Positions 10,293 to 23,896 of a stretch of 64,000 nt of DNA are shown piece after piece. The DNA comes from Aquilaria yunnanensis (taxonomy: Eukaryota > Streptophyta > Magnoliopsida > Malvales > Thymelaeaceae), in assembly GCA_039654915.1 (NCBI GenBank), contig CM077593.1:80766501-80830500 (forward strand), in the 5' to 3' direction. The notes below the pieces were generated by a model, which was not told where the DNA came from, did no database searches, and worked only from the letters and a program-made list of their open reading frames with translations. A program made the position numbers and the translations under genes. Position 1 is the stretch's first letter. The number at the start of each line of letters is the position of its first letter.

Positions 10293-12494
10293 ATGCATCG
10301 AGGCCTTGCCATTTTGACCCGTCGCGTTTGCAAAAGATCCAATTTTGTCAGCAGTACAGGCGCCATTCTCTACTCCAGGCCCAATATTCTGAACCCTGAG
10401 CGAAATGGGTTCGGGGTTTTCCGGTTTTTCTCATTTACTTCAGTGCAACGGCGTGTTCCAGACCCCAATGACCCAGCAAACCTTATGAAAGAAGATGGCG
10501 TGTCTGTCTGTTCACAAATGTGGATTGAGAATTTCAGGCAACCTGATAGGATTGTGGCAAATTTGAGCTCATATTTACGAAGATTTGAATTGTGGATGTT
10601 AGCTTATCAGAAAGTATGTGCTGATGAGATGGGAGCATATATGCCTCGTAGTTCTATTACAAGGCCTGCAATGGAGGATCTATTGGCGCTGAGAAATGCA
10701 GTTCTGGATGAAAGGTTCAAATGGGGAGCAAGGTTGCAGTTCTTTATAAAGTCACCTAAAGACAAGACTGAATACGAGTCGTTGTCGAAGAGGAAGATTA
10801 AGGCAATTCTGACAACAACACAGCCAGCCCCTTTTCAAGATAAGATAGTGCAGGAGGTGCTGCTCATGATATTGGAGCCCATATATGAGGCACGTTTCTC
10901 TCAGAAATCATTTGCATTCAGACCAGGGAGGACTCCACATACTGTGTTGAGGGTGATTAGGAGGAATTTTGCCGGGTACCTGTGGTACATAAGGGGGGAT
11001 TTGAGTACTGTTCTTGATGGAATGAAGGTGGGAATGGTGATAAGTTCTTTAATGCGGGATGTCAGAGACAAGAAGGTAATTGACCTGATCAAATCAGCAT
11101 TGATTACACCAGTCATAACCAGTCGAGTTGATGACTGGGAAAAGAAGAAAAAGAAGAAACGCAAGTACCAAAAGAAGAGGGTGCTGGCAGAGGATGAGCC
11201 AAAGCCGGATCCCTATTGGTTAGATACCTTTTTCGGGTTTGCTCCTGAGGAGGCAGAGAAGCTTCCTTCATGGGGACACTGCGGAGTTCTCAGTCCCCTT
11301 TTAGCAAATATATGTCTGGATGAATTGGACCGTTGGATGGACAGTAAGATTAAGGAGTTTTATCGTCCATCAAAGAGTGATGTCATATGGAATAGCCCTG
11401 AAGGGGAAGCAGAACAAGGCAATACATCCTGGCCAGAATTTGTGCCCACAAGTGGTCCAGATAAGACTCGAAAGATGGATTACATAAGATATGGGGGCCA
11501 TATTTTAATTGGTGTCCGTGGACCAAGAGCAGATGCTGCAACACTGAGAAAGCAGCTGGTTGAGTTCTGTGATCAGAAATACATGTTGAAACTTGACAAT
11601 GAGAGTCTTCCAATTGAGCACATAACTAAAGGCATAATGTTTCTGGACCATGTGTTGTGTCGGAGAGTAGTCTATCCAACTCTTAGATACACAGCAACTG
11701 GTGGAAAAATTATTAGTGAGAAGGGTGTCGGAACCCTGTTGTCTGTAACAGCTAGCTTGAAACAGTGCATCAAGCAGTTTAGGAAGCTGAACTTTCTCAA
11801 GGGTGACAGAGATCCAGATCCTCAGCCATGTTTCAGAATGTTCCACGCAACTCAAGCACACACCAATGCCCAAATGAATAAATTCTTGTCCACAATGGTT
11901 GAGTGGTACCGGTATGCAGACAATAGGAAAAAAATAGTTAATTTCTGTTCATACATTCTCAGGGGGTCCCTTGCAAAGCTCTATGCTGCAAAGTACAAAC
12001 TTAGGTCACGAGCAAAGGTATACAAAATTGCTGCAAGAAATCTGGCCCGTCCTTTGAAGGAGAAGAAAGGTCAATCACCAGAATATCAGAATCTTCTTCG
12101 AATGGGTCTTGTTGAGTCAATTGATGGACTTAAGTTTACCAGGATGTCTCTTGTTCCGGAGACTGACTACACACCTTTCCAAAGTAACTGGAGACCAGAT
12201 CATGAAAAGGCATTACTTGAATATATAGCCCTTGATGATCCACAAGTTGTCAGAGAACAAAGGAACTGCATTAAAGAACAGGGCCTTGTTTCTCCTCAGG
12301 AATACATCTCAATGCTTGTATGGAACTATAAAAGGAATGCAATTGTGCTGGATCAGCTTTCATTGGTAAAGAATGAAGGCAGAGACAGAGAAAAAGGTCA
12401 ACATCTGTTGCTGGCCTCAAATCATGAAACCTATAATGATGAGATAAAGGAAGATGATGAAATTTATGGGAGGGGTCATGCTGCCGAACTGTAA
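10293..12494 (+). CDS. nMAT2: Nuclear-encoded mitochondrial group II intron maturase, nMAT2-type
   Basis: Splicing cofactor for mitochondrial group II introns; Arabidopsis nMAT2 is known to act on introns such as those of cox2, nad1 and nad7. Single exon, 733 residues from the ATG at 10293 (Arabidopsis nMAT2 is about 735); a TTG-initiated extension to 10269 is not needed. The N-terminus (MHRGLAILTRRVCKRSN) is basic and hydroxylated, like a mitochondrial presequence. It is followed by DPNDPANLMKED (about 60-75), then the reverse-transcriptase-like region (about 135-470) with IKAILTTTQPAPFQDKIVQE and FAFRPGRTPHTV, a lysine-rich stretch near 283-296, and the maturase domain X (about 510-600, FRMFHATQAHTN ... 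WYRYADN ... SYILRGSLAKLY). The RT catalytic YADD box is YGGH (400-403), so it cannot copy RNA. No HNH endonuclease motif is seen. Intact frame; looks functional. Confidence 0.93.
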   Translation: MHRGLAILTRRVCKRSNFVSSTGAILYSRPNILNPERNGFGVFRFFSFTSVQRRVPDPNDPANLMKEDGVSVCSQMWIENFRQPDRIVANLSSYLRRFELWMLAYQKVCADEMGAYMPRSSITRPAMEDLLALRNAVLDERFKWGARLQFFIKSPKDKTEYESLSKRKIKAILTTTQPAPFQDKIVQEVLLMILEPIYEARFSQKSFAFRPGRTPHTVLRVIRRNFAGYLWYIRGDLSTVLDGMKVGMVISSLMRDVRDKKVIDLIKSALITPVITSRVDDWEKKKKKKRKYQKKRVLAEDEPKPDPYWLDTFFGFAPEEAEKLPSWGHCGVLSPLLANICLDELDRWMDSKIKEFYRPSKSDVIWNSPEGEAEQGNTSWPEFVPTSGPDKTRKMDYIRYGGHILIGVRGPRADAATLRKQLVEFCDQKYMLKLDNESLPIEHITKGIMFLDHVLCRRVVYPTLRYTATGGKIISEKGVGTLLSVTASLKQCIKQFRKLNFLKGDRDPDPQPCFRMFHATQAHTNAQMNKFLSTMVEWYRYADNRKKIVNFCSYILRGSLAKLYAAKYKLRSRAKVYKIAARNLARPLKEKKGQSPEYQNLLRMGLVESIDGLKFTRMSLVPETDYTPFQSNWRPDHEKALLEYIALDDPQVVREQRNCIKEQGLVSPQEYISMLVWNYKRNAIVLDQLSLVKNEGRDREKGQHLLLASNHETYNDEIKEDDEIYGRGHAAEL

Positions 12495-13285
12495 GACTGA
12501 TTTTTGTATTATGCATTTGAAGAAAGGATGGGTCTATATGTGGAATTTTCTGTTTCAATACGATTCAGGAATTTCCAATGCTTTGTTTCCTGTACATTAT
12601 CAAATACACTTTTCAGTCACATAACTTCGGAAGAACTTTGAAGATGGCTACATTTTCCTGGAGAAAGATGGACATCTAGCATCCTCCCCCAAACTAGTCA
12701 CTTCAGCAGGATAGGATCAAATGTTCTGTTCAATGTGGGGAAGCCAAGCCGCATTAGTTGATCATTTTTATGAAGAACTTGACAAAGAGGAGGTATGCAG
12801 TGATTGTCTCCCTTTCTCTCTCTCATATTTACTTGGTGCCTATCGACATATGTATTGCAGGGTTCCAACATGCAGCGTCTTTCTTAATTAGGTCAAGCCG
12901 AAATTTTAACTGATTTTGTGCATAAGATATGTGAAACACATAACTTGGGATCATGATTTTGGTCTTGCTTCTTTGTTTTCTGTTCAAAATTGGTCTGTCT
13001 TTGTAATGGACCAAATGATTCACCATGTTTTTATCATCTTTGTAGAGAAATCAACTGGCAGAGTCGTTGAGTGAAGATCCAACCTTGATAGAAAGGAGGG
13101 AGCAGTGAGCCAGGAAGCTTGTTAATTTGCAAGGGAACAGATTGATTCAGTTTTATGGGAGGGGTGTCATGACCTCTGTCCATATGTAGCACGACTTTGA
13201 GCAACATGGCCTAATAAACGAGCACAAATTTATGAAAATTTGATTGGCTGATGTCCTTATTCTTGGGAGTCTAATGGCCTTACCA
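12495..13285 (+). other. 3' region of the maturase gene, probably spliced UTR
   Basis: No ORF. GAGGAG|GTATGC near 12793 and a TTTGTAG|AGAAATC acceptor near 13046 could bound an intron in the 3' untranslated region. This is inferred from splice-like signals only. Confidence 0.3.
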
Positions 13286-13289
13286 GGAT

Positions 13290-13526
13290 TTAATAAGATG
13301 TATGCCACTCTGGGAGAAGCACATAATGATGGTTACAAGAAAGAACACAATATCCAATGGTAGTTTTGAACAACACGAATATAAATACAATTTCTGCTAG
13401 CCGCCGTCTCTTCTCCAGAGCCTCCTCCAAGTCGAACGCTTGAATTTTCTTCCCAAGCGTTTTCACGCCATTGACGATCCAGTTTTCTCCAACCAGCTCG
13501 CTTCTCCTTGCCTGTGAAGCAGCCAT
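13290..13526 (-). CDS. Small ORF or first-exon fragment, function unknown
   Basis: 78-codon frame from an ATG in a good plant context (GCCATGGCT). Its first 45 or so residues look coding: MAASQARRSELVGENWIV, then a charged stretch ending FDLEEALEKRRRLAE. The last 30 residues (IVFIFVLFK...) look like read-through into an intron or flanking DNA, so this may be the first exon of a gene, or a truncated gene copy. I do not recognise the family. The GC content of 13390-13520 is higher than its surroundings, supporting a genic origin. It lies convergent to the maturase gene. Confidence 0.35.
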   Translation of the reverse strand: MAASQARRSELVGENWIVNGVKTLGKKIQAFDLEEALEKRRRLAEIVFIFVLFKTTIGYCVLSCNHHYVLLPEWHTSY

Positions 13527-13717
13527 GGCGGAAAAAATCTAATCTATAACAGTGCCACATATGGGTTTATATTATGTACCCTCTTCACATATGGGAGGGG
13601 TTGCTGGCAAGCAATTGGAACCTTGAAAGGGACCCAATTTGAAAGAAGAGTTTGTCCTACTTCTACTTGTATGAAAACATAATAGGAATAGAATGATGAT
13701 ACATGTACAAATACGTA

Positions 13718-13948
13718 CCATCTTTGTCTCAATTTCTCTGCACTATTTTAGCTTTTTAACTTAATTTTGACTTAAATTTATTTATATCTTTAATATTTGT
13801 TAAAAATATTTTAAAAAATTTTTATTTAAAAATCATAAGTCTTGTAGTTTCTAAACACAAAATTTTTTAAAAATGTTTAGTAAATATTGATATAAATAAA
13901 TTTAAGTCAAAAAACTAAAATGATGTAGAGAACTTGAAATAGAGGAAG
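13718..13948. mobile_element. Stowaway-like MITE (231 bp)
   Basis: Left end CCATCTTTGTCTCAATTTC and right-end reverse complement CTTCCTCTATTTCAAGTTC are imperfect inverted repeats, and the arms pair through TTTTAGCTTTTTAACTTA / TTTTAGTTTTTTGACTTA. TA dinucleotides flank both ends (13716-13717, 13949-13950), as expected for Tc1/mariner-type insertion. Confidence 0.75.
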
Positions 13949-13950
13949 TA

Positions 13951-15290
13951 ATTATTTTTATATATGCTAATTATTTTCTCAAGAACAATAATTGAAATCC
14001 ACTTTTTAGAACATTTTTTCCTTTTCAAGATGTATTCATTATTAATTTTTTTTAGCTGGGTAAGAAAAATTTTATAAAAAATAATTAACTCAAAAAGATT
14101 AGTATTAAGTAATTATTATCTTGTTCAATATCTCCTAAAAAGACCGAAAGTAATCAATTTTATAATCACTTTTTTTAGATGGGCCAAATGATGGACAAAA
14201 CTTTTTTACAAAACTTTACTAAACTATACATTTCACACTTTTTATTTTTATTTTTATTTTCAAAAAGCCAGAAAGACTAATTATTTTTCAATATTCAGCC
14301 ACACAATAAAACCCATAACTTAGTATGTGTTTATGTATTAATTATTATATCATATACATATGTCTAATTAGACATACTAATCCACCTTTAACTCTTCATA
14401 TATAATTTATCTTCATAAAAAAATTGATAAAATTACTCCATACCTAAATTCTCTCTCTCCATTCAGAAATCCTATCCCACTCTCATTGCCGCTGAGGTTA
14501 CCACCGTTGCTATTAACGCCGCTAGATCTTTCGTCATTACTCACATCTATATAGATGTCAAAGTCAAATATGCAAAGTATCTAAAGTAATTGAGAAAAAT
14601 GTTTGAACAAGTACGTATAAGTGTCTGAAATAATATGCTAACTATTTGTTCTCTTCAACAATACGTAAATTATTTGTTCTATTCAATAATATGTAAGCAT
14701 GTAAAAGTATCTGAATAAATATATTAAAGTATCTACAGAAATATGTAAAAATGTCTTAGTAATATGTAAATAATTTATTATTTTAAAAAATGAAAATGTT
14801 TAAATCAACAAGAAAAAAATGTCTAAATAACTATGTAAAAATGTCTAACAAAAAAATATAAAATGACTATAACAATAAGCAAAACATTTATTATCTTCAA
14901 AATTAAAAGTATCTAAAAGAATAAGCAAAAATGTCTAAATAAATATATTAAAATGTTTGATCAAATGTAAAAAAGTATGCCATAAAATGTCAGCCCTCAC
15001 TCATCTCTTCTTTCTTGTGGATCTCTCTACCTCACCAAGGATCTCTGGTCAATGCAAAAGACCGGAATGTTAAAGAGGCCGGCGGTGAGAATCCAAGCAA
15101 CAGCGAGGTGTCAAGGAGGTTGGGTGGAGATGTCTAGCTGAGGATCCAACAAACGTGATTCGAGCGAAAGACTATTGAGGAGCAAAGTGTCGAGATCTGA
15201 TCGACAAGGATCAAAGTGTTGCGATCTAATCAAAGCGAAAGATCAAATCGTCAGTGAGGAGGCCCGTGTTAGTGTTGTGCCAAAAAATCA
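13951..15290. repeat. AT-rich region with degenerate short-period repeat
   Basis: From about 14540 to 14990 the words AATGTCTAA, GTATCTAA and AATATGTAAA recur every 15-30 bases with many variations, giving a degenerate minisatellite. It is bracketed by GC-richer segments at 14460-14540 and 15000-15250, which have no long ORF. The arrangement suggests the interior of an old DNA element, but I found no matching termini. Confidence 0.5.
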
Positions 15291-16700
15291 ATTATGAGAT
15301 AATTATATTTTACACATTGAGTCATAATATTTTATTGAGGTATTAATCTAGTAATTATGTTTGTTGTATTGTTTCTATGTAATATAATCAAATGTAATTA
15401 TAACACTAGAATAATAGCATTATTAAACATCTCTGGTATAGTATTATTTTAGAATAAGTTATAATAATACACAAATACTGGCATATGTGAAAACTAATAT
15501 AAACTATGTAGTCTACATATGGGTACAAGTTAGAGAACTTATGTACTGAACCAACCCACCATGAGAACGCTACATGAATCGTTATATGAGTGTCATAAGT
15601 AATTCTCATAGTGATAATCGTTATGAGTGTTATAAGTAATTCTCATAATGACCATAATATATGTAGGCCTTTAATCTAAGATCATCAAGGTTCCCTATAT
15701 GAGAGTCACATACTTTGATACTTTTTTTTGTTGCTCGTGACATAGTGAACATGAAAATAATCATTGGATATTATATCACATATCATGTCGAGAGTTTTAT
15801 ATGATAAAGATGAGATTTGTCCCTCCTATATAAAAGAAGTGATATCTTTGGACTCTTTGATAAAGTGAGACTAAGAAAATGCACATACTTGGATGAGTTA
15901 ATAGATAATATCAATGTCATCAATTTAAGTTAGTCTACTTCGTAATCAAAAAATCATAAATTAAACTATATGATAATGACACATTCCATATCTTGTATTT
16001 GGTTTGATATCTTAGACAAATAGATAATGATATATACAGATAATGATCATAAAGATTTAGTTGAATCACTGACTATCTTATCACTTGAGTAACAATGCTA
16101 TGTTGCTAGACATTGCTCATTGTTTATAATCATAAATATAATTTATGATCAATACCAATGTGGTATGAGTCTATTGAATAACACACATAGAGTCAATTGA
16201 ATTATTTGAGTGCATAAGTCAAATTATTTTGGTTTTGGTTTCATAATAATTTCATATTAATAATCGGCCCAAAGTTTGAGCCATTAATATAGCCTGAAAT
16301 TAAACCTAATTGAATTAGGGTTTTAAAACTTATTAGTCTTGAGAGTTGAGTCTCCCTATATATACATCATATAATGAAAATTTCAAAATTCTTGTCCTAA
16401 CCTCCCTAAGGACGAAATCATCTGAAAAATTCCAACCACTGTTCTCTTGTCATTCCTTGGAGAACGTAAGCTAATACTGCGGATGCAAGAGCAACACATC
16501 TGTCAGAACATGGTAAAGGCGTAGTTATCCTAAGAGGCTCATGTGGATACCGTAAAAAGCTTAAACACATCAACTATTTAAGTTTATGATTCGAGTTAAG
16601 AGTTGAGTGAAAGATTTCAACTGACTAGGTATAAAATTTTCGAATACCCGATTTAGCCCATTTCACTTTGATCCTAAAGAGTTTTGGTTTTCTTCCACTG
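15291..16700. other. AT-rich repeat-derived DNA, possible solo LTR
   Basis: No coding sequence. A local duplication of about 40 bases is seen at 15581-15650 (ATGAGTGTCATAAGTAATTC twice). At 16340-16370 a TATA-like CCTATATATACATC follows TTGAGAGTTGAGTC, and the following 200 bases look like an LTR R/U5 region, but no paired LTR or target duplication was found. Confidence 0.3.
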
Positions 16701-17511
16701 CACTTATTTGGCTTCATAAACCCTACAATCCGGTATCGGCGAGATTGGGCCAAGGACCAAGCATCGCAATTCAATCCTAAGTCTTCTAACAGCCATTGTT
16801 ATCGAAACAAGTATTGCAGCTTTGCCGTCGCAAGAGCCGAGTTGCCTAGGCAAACAAATGCAGCCAGTGATTAGAGAGAATAAAGAAGGCGGTAGTTCAA
16901 GAAAACAAAATTTGATTTAAGGTTGGGTAAATTTGTATAATTAACCTCTATGTCTAATTACACATATGCTCACAATAGTCATGGCTTTCATGTACACGAC
17001 TTTTATTACATTTAGCAAAATTCATGTTAGTTTCCTACACATGCAGGCCGGCACAAACCCAACTGCAACTGAACTTCACAAAATATTAACATTGGAAGCC
17101 CAGATTCTGAAAATCATTAAAATGAAAACAAGGATTTCCTCCTCCCGTAAATTTTGAAAACATTGAAACAGAACATTTAACTATGATGAAGTGACCTTTT
17201 ATCCACCTGCTTGCTTGCTCATTACAATAGAGGTTTATTTGACTATACTTAAGACATTAGTGGTTTATTTGGTCAGTGGCCAAATTGGCCCAAAGAAGCT
17301 TTTCATCCAAGGCAATTGAAGAAAATTGACATTCCAAGCAAACTTGGTTCAACATTTGCACCTGAAGTCTAAATCATCAATTCCATGCTTCACCATTGCA
17401 TGCAAAAACAAAGTGTATGCAGTACGAGAACGACTAATACTTGGTACACAAAAGATAGCACTTTTTGATAAATTTGCAAAAGAGGAAGCAAAGATTACCA
17501 TATGACAAGTT
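16701..17511. other. Downstream region of UMP synthase
   Basis: 3' flank of the minus-strand UMP synthase gene. A short plus-strand frame (16668-16874) is not recognisable. Nothing else supported. Confidence 0.3.
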
Positions 17512-20016
<2,505 letters not shown>

Positions 20017-20118
20017 AGTGTGCGGGATTGATGAGGAAACTGTGAACGAGACCCAGATGCACTAGATGTTGGGGACAGACCTAATCTAACCTTTTATATA
20101 TATATATATATATATATA

Positions 20119-20390
20119 GGCGTAAACCCACATTTGGCCCCCGAACTTTGTTCACCAGGACACTTAACCCCTTAAACTATAACTCGGGATAACTCAGCCC
20201 CTAAACTTTACTAATTGGCACACTTAGCCCCCTCACTGTGATGAAAATGTTAGTTATCATTTTACAAGGACTTAAATGACAAAAATATTGAAGCTTGCGG
20301 CTGAATGTGGCATTTTCCTCTCTCCAATTTATTAAATGACATTTTACAGGGACTTTTGCGTATGTGATATATATGTTAATATATATGATA

Positions 20391-20440
<50 letters not shown>

Positions 20441-21394
20441 GTAAAAAATATTTTAAAAATATTACTTTACATTATAAAATTTTAAAATTTATTGTATGAA
20501 TAGCACATATTTTTTAACAACTTTACGTTACAATATCATTATGATACATTATGATATGTGTGTGTGTGTGTGTGTGTGTATTATTATTATTATTATTTAT
20601 TATAAATATTTTTAAAATACTATTTTACTTTCTAAAATTATGAAATTTATTGGTTTACTAAGAATTTCCAATGGCCTCGCATTTGAAATTTTCAACAGCC
20701 TTGGTATTGGAAATTGAAATTCTCAAGTTTCCAACAGCTCACTGTTGCCTCATATTTGATGCCTAAAAATTTTGGCACCCCATGGCCGTGACGTCCCCAA
20801 CTGAAATTAATTCCCAAAAGAATAGAATTTACGAATATTTGGTATGTTTAATATATATTCCTTGTACAGTCTCCAGAATTACGATTTGATCCTTTCATTT
20901 GTTCCTGCATCTTATCTCAAGGCAATTTGAGGATTTATATAATATAAAGTGCGAAAAAGGTGAAAAACAGGGTATACCAATAATAGTGTGACGTACACCA
21001 AACAGAATTTTATTTCCAATTTCAATCGAAATAAAATATGATTGATTAGCAAGAAACTATAAATATTTGGCATAAAATATGAGGCAACAGTGAGCTGTTG
21101 GAAACTTGAAAATTTCAATTTCCAATACCAAGGCCGTTAGAAATTTCAAATACGAGGTCATTGGAAATTCTCAGTAAACCAATAAATTTCATAATTTTAG
21201 AAAGTAAAATAGTATTTTAAAAATATTTTATAATAAATAATAATAATAATAATAATAATACACACACACACACACACATATCATAATGTATCATAATGGT
21301 ATTGTAACGTAAAGTTGTTAAAAAATAGGTGCTATTCATACAAAAAATTTTAAAATTTTATAATGTAAAGTAATATTTTTAAAACATTTTTTAC

Positions 21395-21432
<38 letters not shown>

Positions 21433-21704
21433 TATCATATATATTAACATATATATCACATAAGCAAAAGTCCCTGTAAAATGTCATTTAACAAATTGGA
21501 GAGAGGAAAATGTCACATTCAGCCTCAAGCTTCAATATTTTTGTGATTTAAGTCCCTGTAAAATGATAACTAACATTTTCATCACAGTGAGGGGGCTAAG
21601 TGTGCCAGTTAGTAAAGTTTGGGGGCTGAGTTATCCCGAGTTATAGTTTAAGGGGTTAAGTGTCCTGGTGAACAAAGTTTGGGGGCCAAATGTGGGTTTA
21701 CGCC
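20119..21704. mobile_element. Foldback element 1: 1.6-kb palindrome
   Basis: The left arm (20119 to about 20762) and right arm (about 21069 to 21704) are inverted copies of about 640 bases: GGCGTAAACCCACATTTGGC at 20119 matches the reverse complement of the right end at 21704, and CTGTTGCCTCATATTTGATG near 20743 matches the inner right arm. The arms include mirror-image ATT and TG microsatellites. The spacer is about 305 bases. Both ends abut (TA)n tracts (20094-20118, 21705-21732). No ORF. The transcript of either strand could fold into a very long hairpin. Confidence 0.92.
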
Positions 21705-21731
21705 TATATATATATATATATATATATATAT

Positions 21732-22792
21732 ACTTAAATGAACTATTAGTCCTTCAACTTTACCAACTCGCTCGAGTTGGTTCCTCAAATTAGATTCAGT
21801 ATGACTCAATCCTCAGATTTTGCAAAACATGAGACTTAGTCCTCAAATTTTTTAAATAGTATGACTTAATCCTTCAGCCATCAAGCTAAACTACAACTGT
21901 AAGTCCTAGCTTCCATTCATTCAACAAAATGACCCTTCTATTTAAGAAATTCCATTATCACCAAACTTGTGGGTTAATTAATTTTACTAAATTGCTAAAT
22001 GCATAATTAAGTAATTAAATAACTTATAAAATGATAATTAAAAAAATTATATACAATATTTTACTAATTTTTTAAAAACTTCTTCAGCTGACTTATTGGA
22101 AAGAAAAAAAAAATTGTATGCACTCTACTATTATGTTGATTAAATTTTTTTTTTTTTGAATTTTTCTCACTATTTTCCTACAAATGTTTTTCTCATTTTT
22201 TTTACAAAAATATTAATTTGAAAAAATATTTGAAAACTAAATATATTTAAAGAAAAACTCCTCAAAAGTGATCTCTAGATTCATAAATCCCTAATGTTGC
22301 ATATGTTGTACAAAAAGGTGAGAAAATTTTATTTAGAAAAAATAACTGATCAACTTAATAGTGGAGTGTATAAAAAATATTTTTTTTCTTTCCAATAAGT
22401 CAACCAAAGTAGTTTTTTTAAATAAGCAAACTATAAATTGTTAAATAATTAGAAAAATTTTACACTATTGTATATAATTTTTTTGAATAATCATTTTTCC
22501 AATTATTTAATTAGTTAATTATGTATTTTACAATTTATTAAAGTTTATTAAACCACAAGTTTGGTGGTAATGGAAGTTTCTAAATAGAAGGGTTATTTTA
22601 TTGAAAGATTGAAAGTTAGGACTTAAAATTGTAGTTTATATCGATGGCTGAAGGACTAAAACACACAATTTAAAAAGTTTGAGAACTAAGTCATATGATT
22701 TTGCTAAGTTTAAGGACCAAGTCATACTGGGTTGAAGTTAAGGGACTAACTCATGCAAGTTGGCAAAGTTGGAGGACTAATGATCTACTTAT
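21732..22792. mobile_element. Foldback element 2: 1.06-kb inverted repeat
   Basis: Left end ACTTAAATGAACTATTAGTC and TTCAACTTTACCAACTCG pair with the right end read in reverse complement (AAGTAGATCATTAGTCCTC, CAACTTTGCCAACTTG). Arms run to about 22200 and 22300, with similarity throughout but more mismatches than element 1; the spacer is about 100 bases. It directly abuts element 1 across a shared (TA)n tract. Non-coding. Confidence 0.85.
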
Positions 22793-22869
22793 GCTATATA
22801 TATAAAACACAAGTATTTACTAAGAGTATGGTGAACCTTTCACATAATAGGTAAAATGTGGCACTGACA

Positions 22870-23402
22870 GGCTAAAAAGTATCATTGGTTCCAAACTTTT
22901 AATTTCCATTGTAAGTCAGCCCTCAACCTTTACTTTGTTGCAAATTGGCACCAAATCTTTATATTTTAATGCATATTGGTTCATAGTCATTGGCAGACAC
23001 AGAAACTCAATTTATAGAGAAGAAAACCTAATTTTTTAAATTATTCATTAACTATTAAAAAATTATGGCACAATTTGAATTTATAAAAAAAATAGTTATC
23101 GAACAGTTTAAATTAGAATTTAAAAAGTTAATGTCAAATAATTCATAAGAGTTAATGAATTAAAATTGTTTGATAGTTATCTTCTAATAAATTCAAGTCA
23201 TGCCATAATTTTCTTATAGTTAATGGATAATTTAAACTATTAGTTTTTCTTCTTTATAAATCAAGTTTTTGTGCTTGTCTAGTGCTAGGGACCAATATGC
23301 AATGAATTATAAAGGTTTGGGATCAATTTGCAATGAAATGAAGATTATGGACCAATTTGCAATGAAAATTTAGGTTTGGGACCTTTGGTGCAATTTACCC
23401 GA
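22870..23402. mobile_element. Foldback element 3: 0.53-kb inverted repeat
   Basis: Right end read in reverse complement begins GGGTAAATTGCACCAAAGG and CCCAAACC; the left end has the diverged counterpart GGCTAAAAAGTATCATTGG and CCAAAC, and GACACAGAAACTCAATTTAT near 22995 pairs with the right arm near 23265. Arms of about 250 bases, almost no spacer. Its termini resemble those of the 3675-5127 element. Confidence 0.75.
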
Positions 23403-23890
23403 CTGTGACATGTGGCTAACTATCTATTTTTATTTCCATTTTTAGTAAAATAACCGCAATCTTTTATATGTGATCTTTCGAAAATACCCCTCAACTACCC
23501 AATTTGATATGATACTGACATGTGGCACTTGATTAATTCAAAATTTTGAGAGTTTTGCTTCATTTAGGTTAAAACATTGATAATTTAAAATGTCTATTAA
23601 CTATAAAAATATTAAAGAGTTCAAAATCACTGAAAGATTACTATTATATAGTTTAAATACAGTTTTATAAATTATTATTGGACAGTATAAAAAAAATAAA
23701 GATAAAATATAGGTTGTCAGAAATAAAGTGGATAAACTGTATATTAAGATAAACCTACGGGTAGTTGTAAGTTTCTCAATATGATTCGGCCAATGCGTTT
23801 TTTATTTTTCTTAATAAATGAACGCCTACCCTCACCCTTACGTAATTCCTATCAATCTTTTTCTCTCTTTCGCACTCTTTGTCTCTCCCA
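23403..23890. mobile_element. Diverged MITE, same family as 40500-40895
   Basis: 23600-23755 aligns by eye with 40725-40895: the words TAGTTTAAATACAGTTT, TTATTATTGGACAGTATAAA and GATAAACTGTATATTAAG have near counterparts there. The family is an inverted-repeat MITE; here only one half is clear. Confidence 0.5.
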
Positions 23891-23896
23891 ACAGTT

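Noticed and set aside
20393..20590. Regularly spaced short repeats that could suggest an array
   Set aside because: They are ATT and TG microsatellites mirrored in the other palindrome arm, not a CRISPR-like array.
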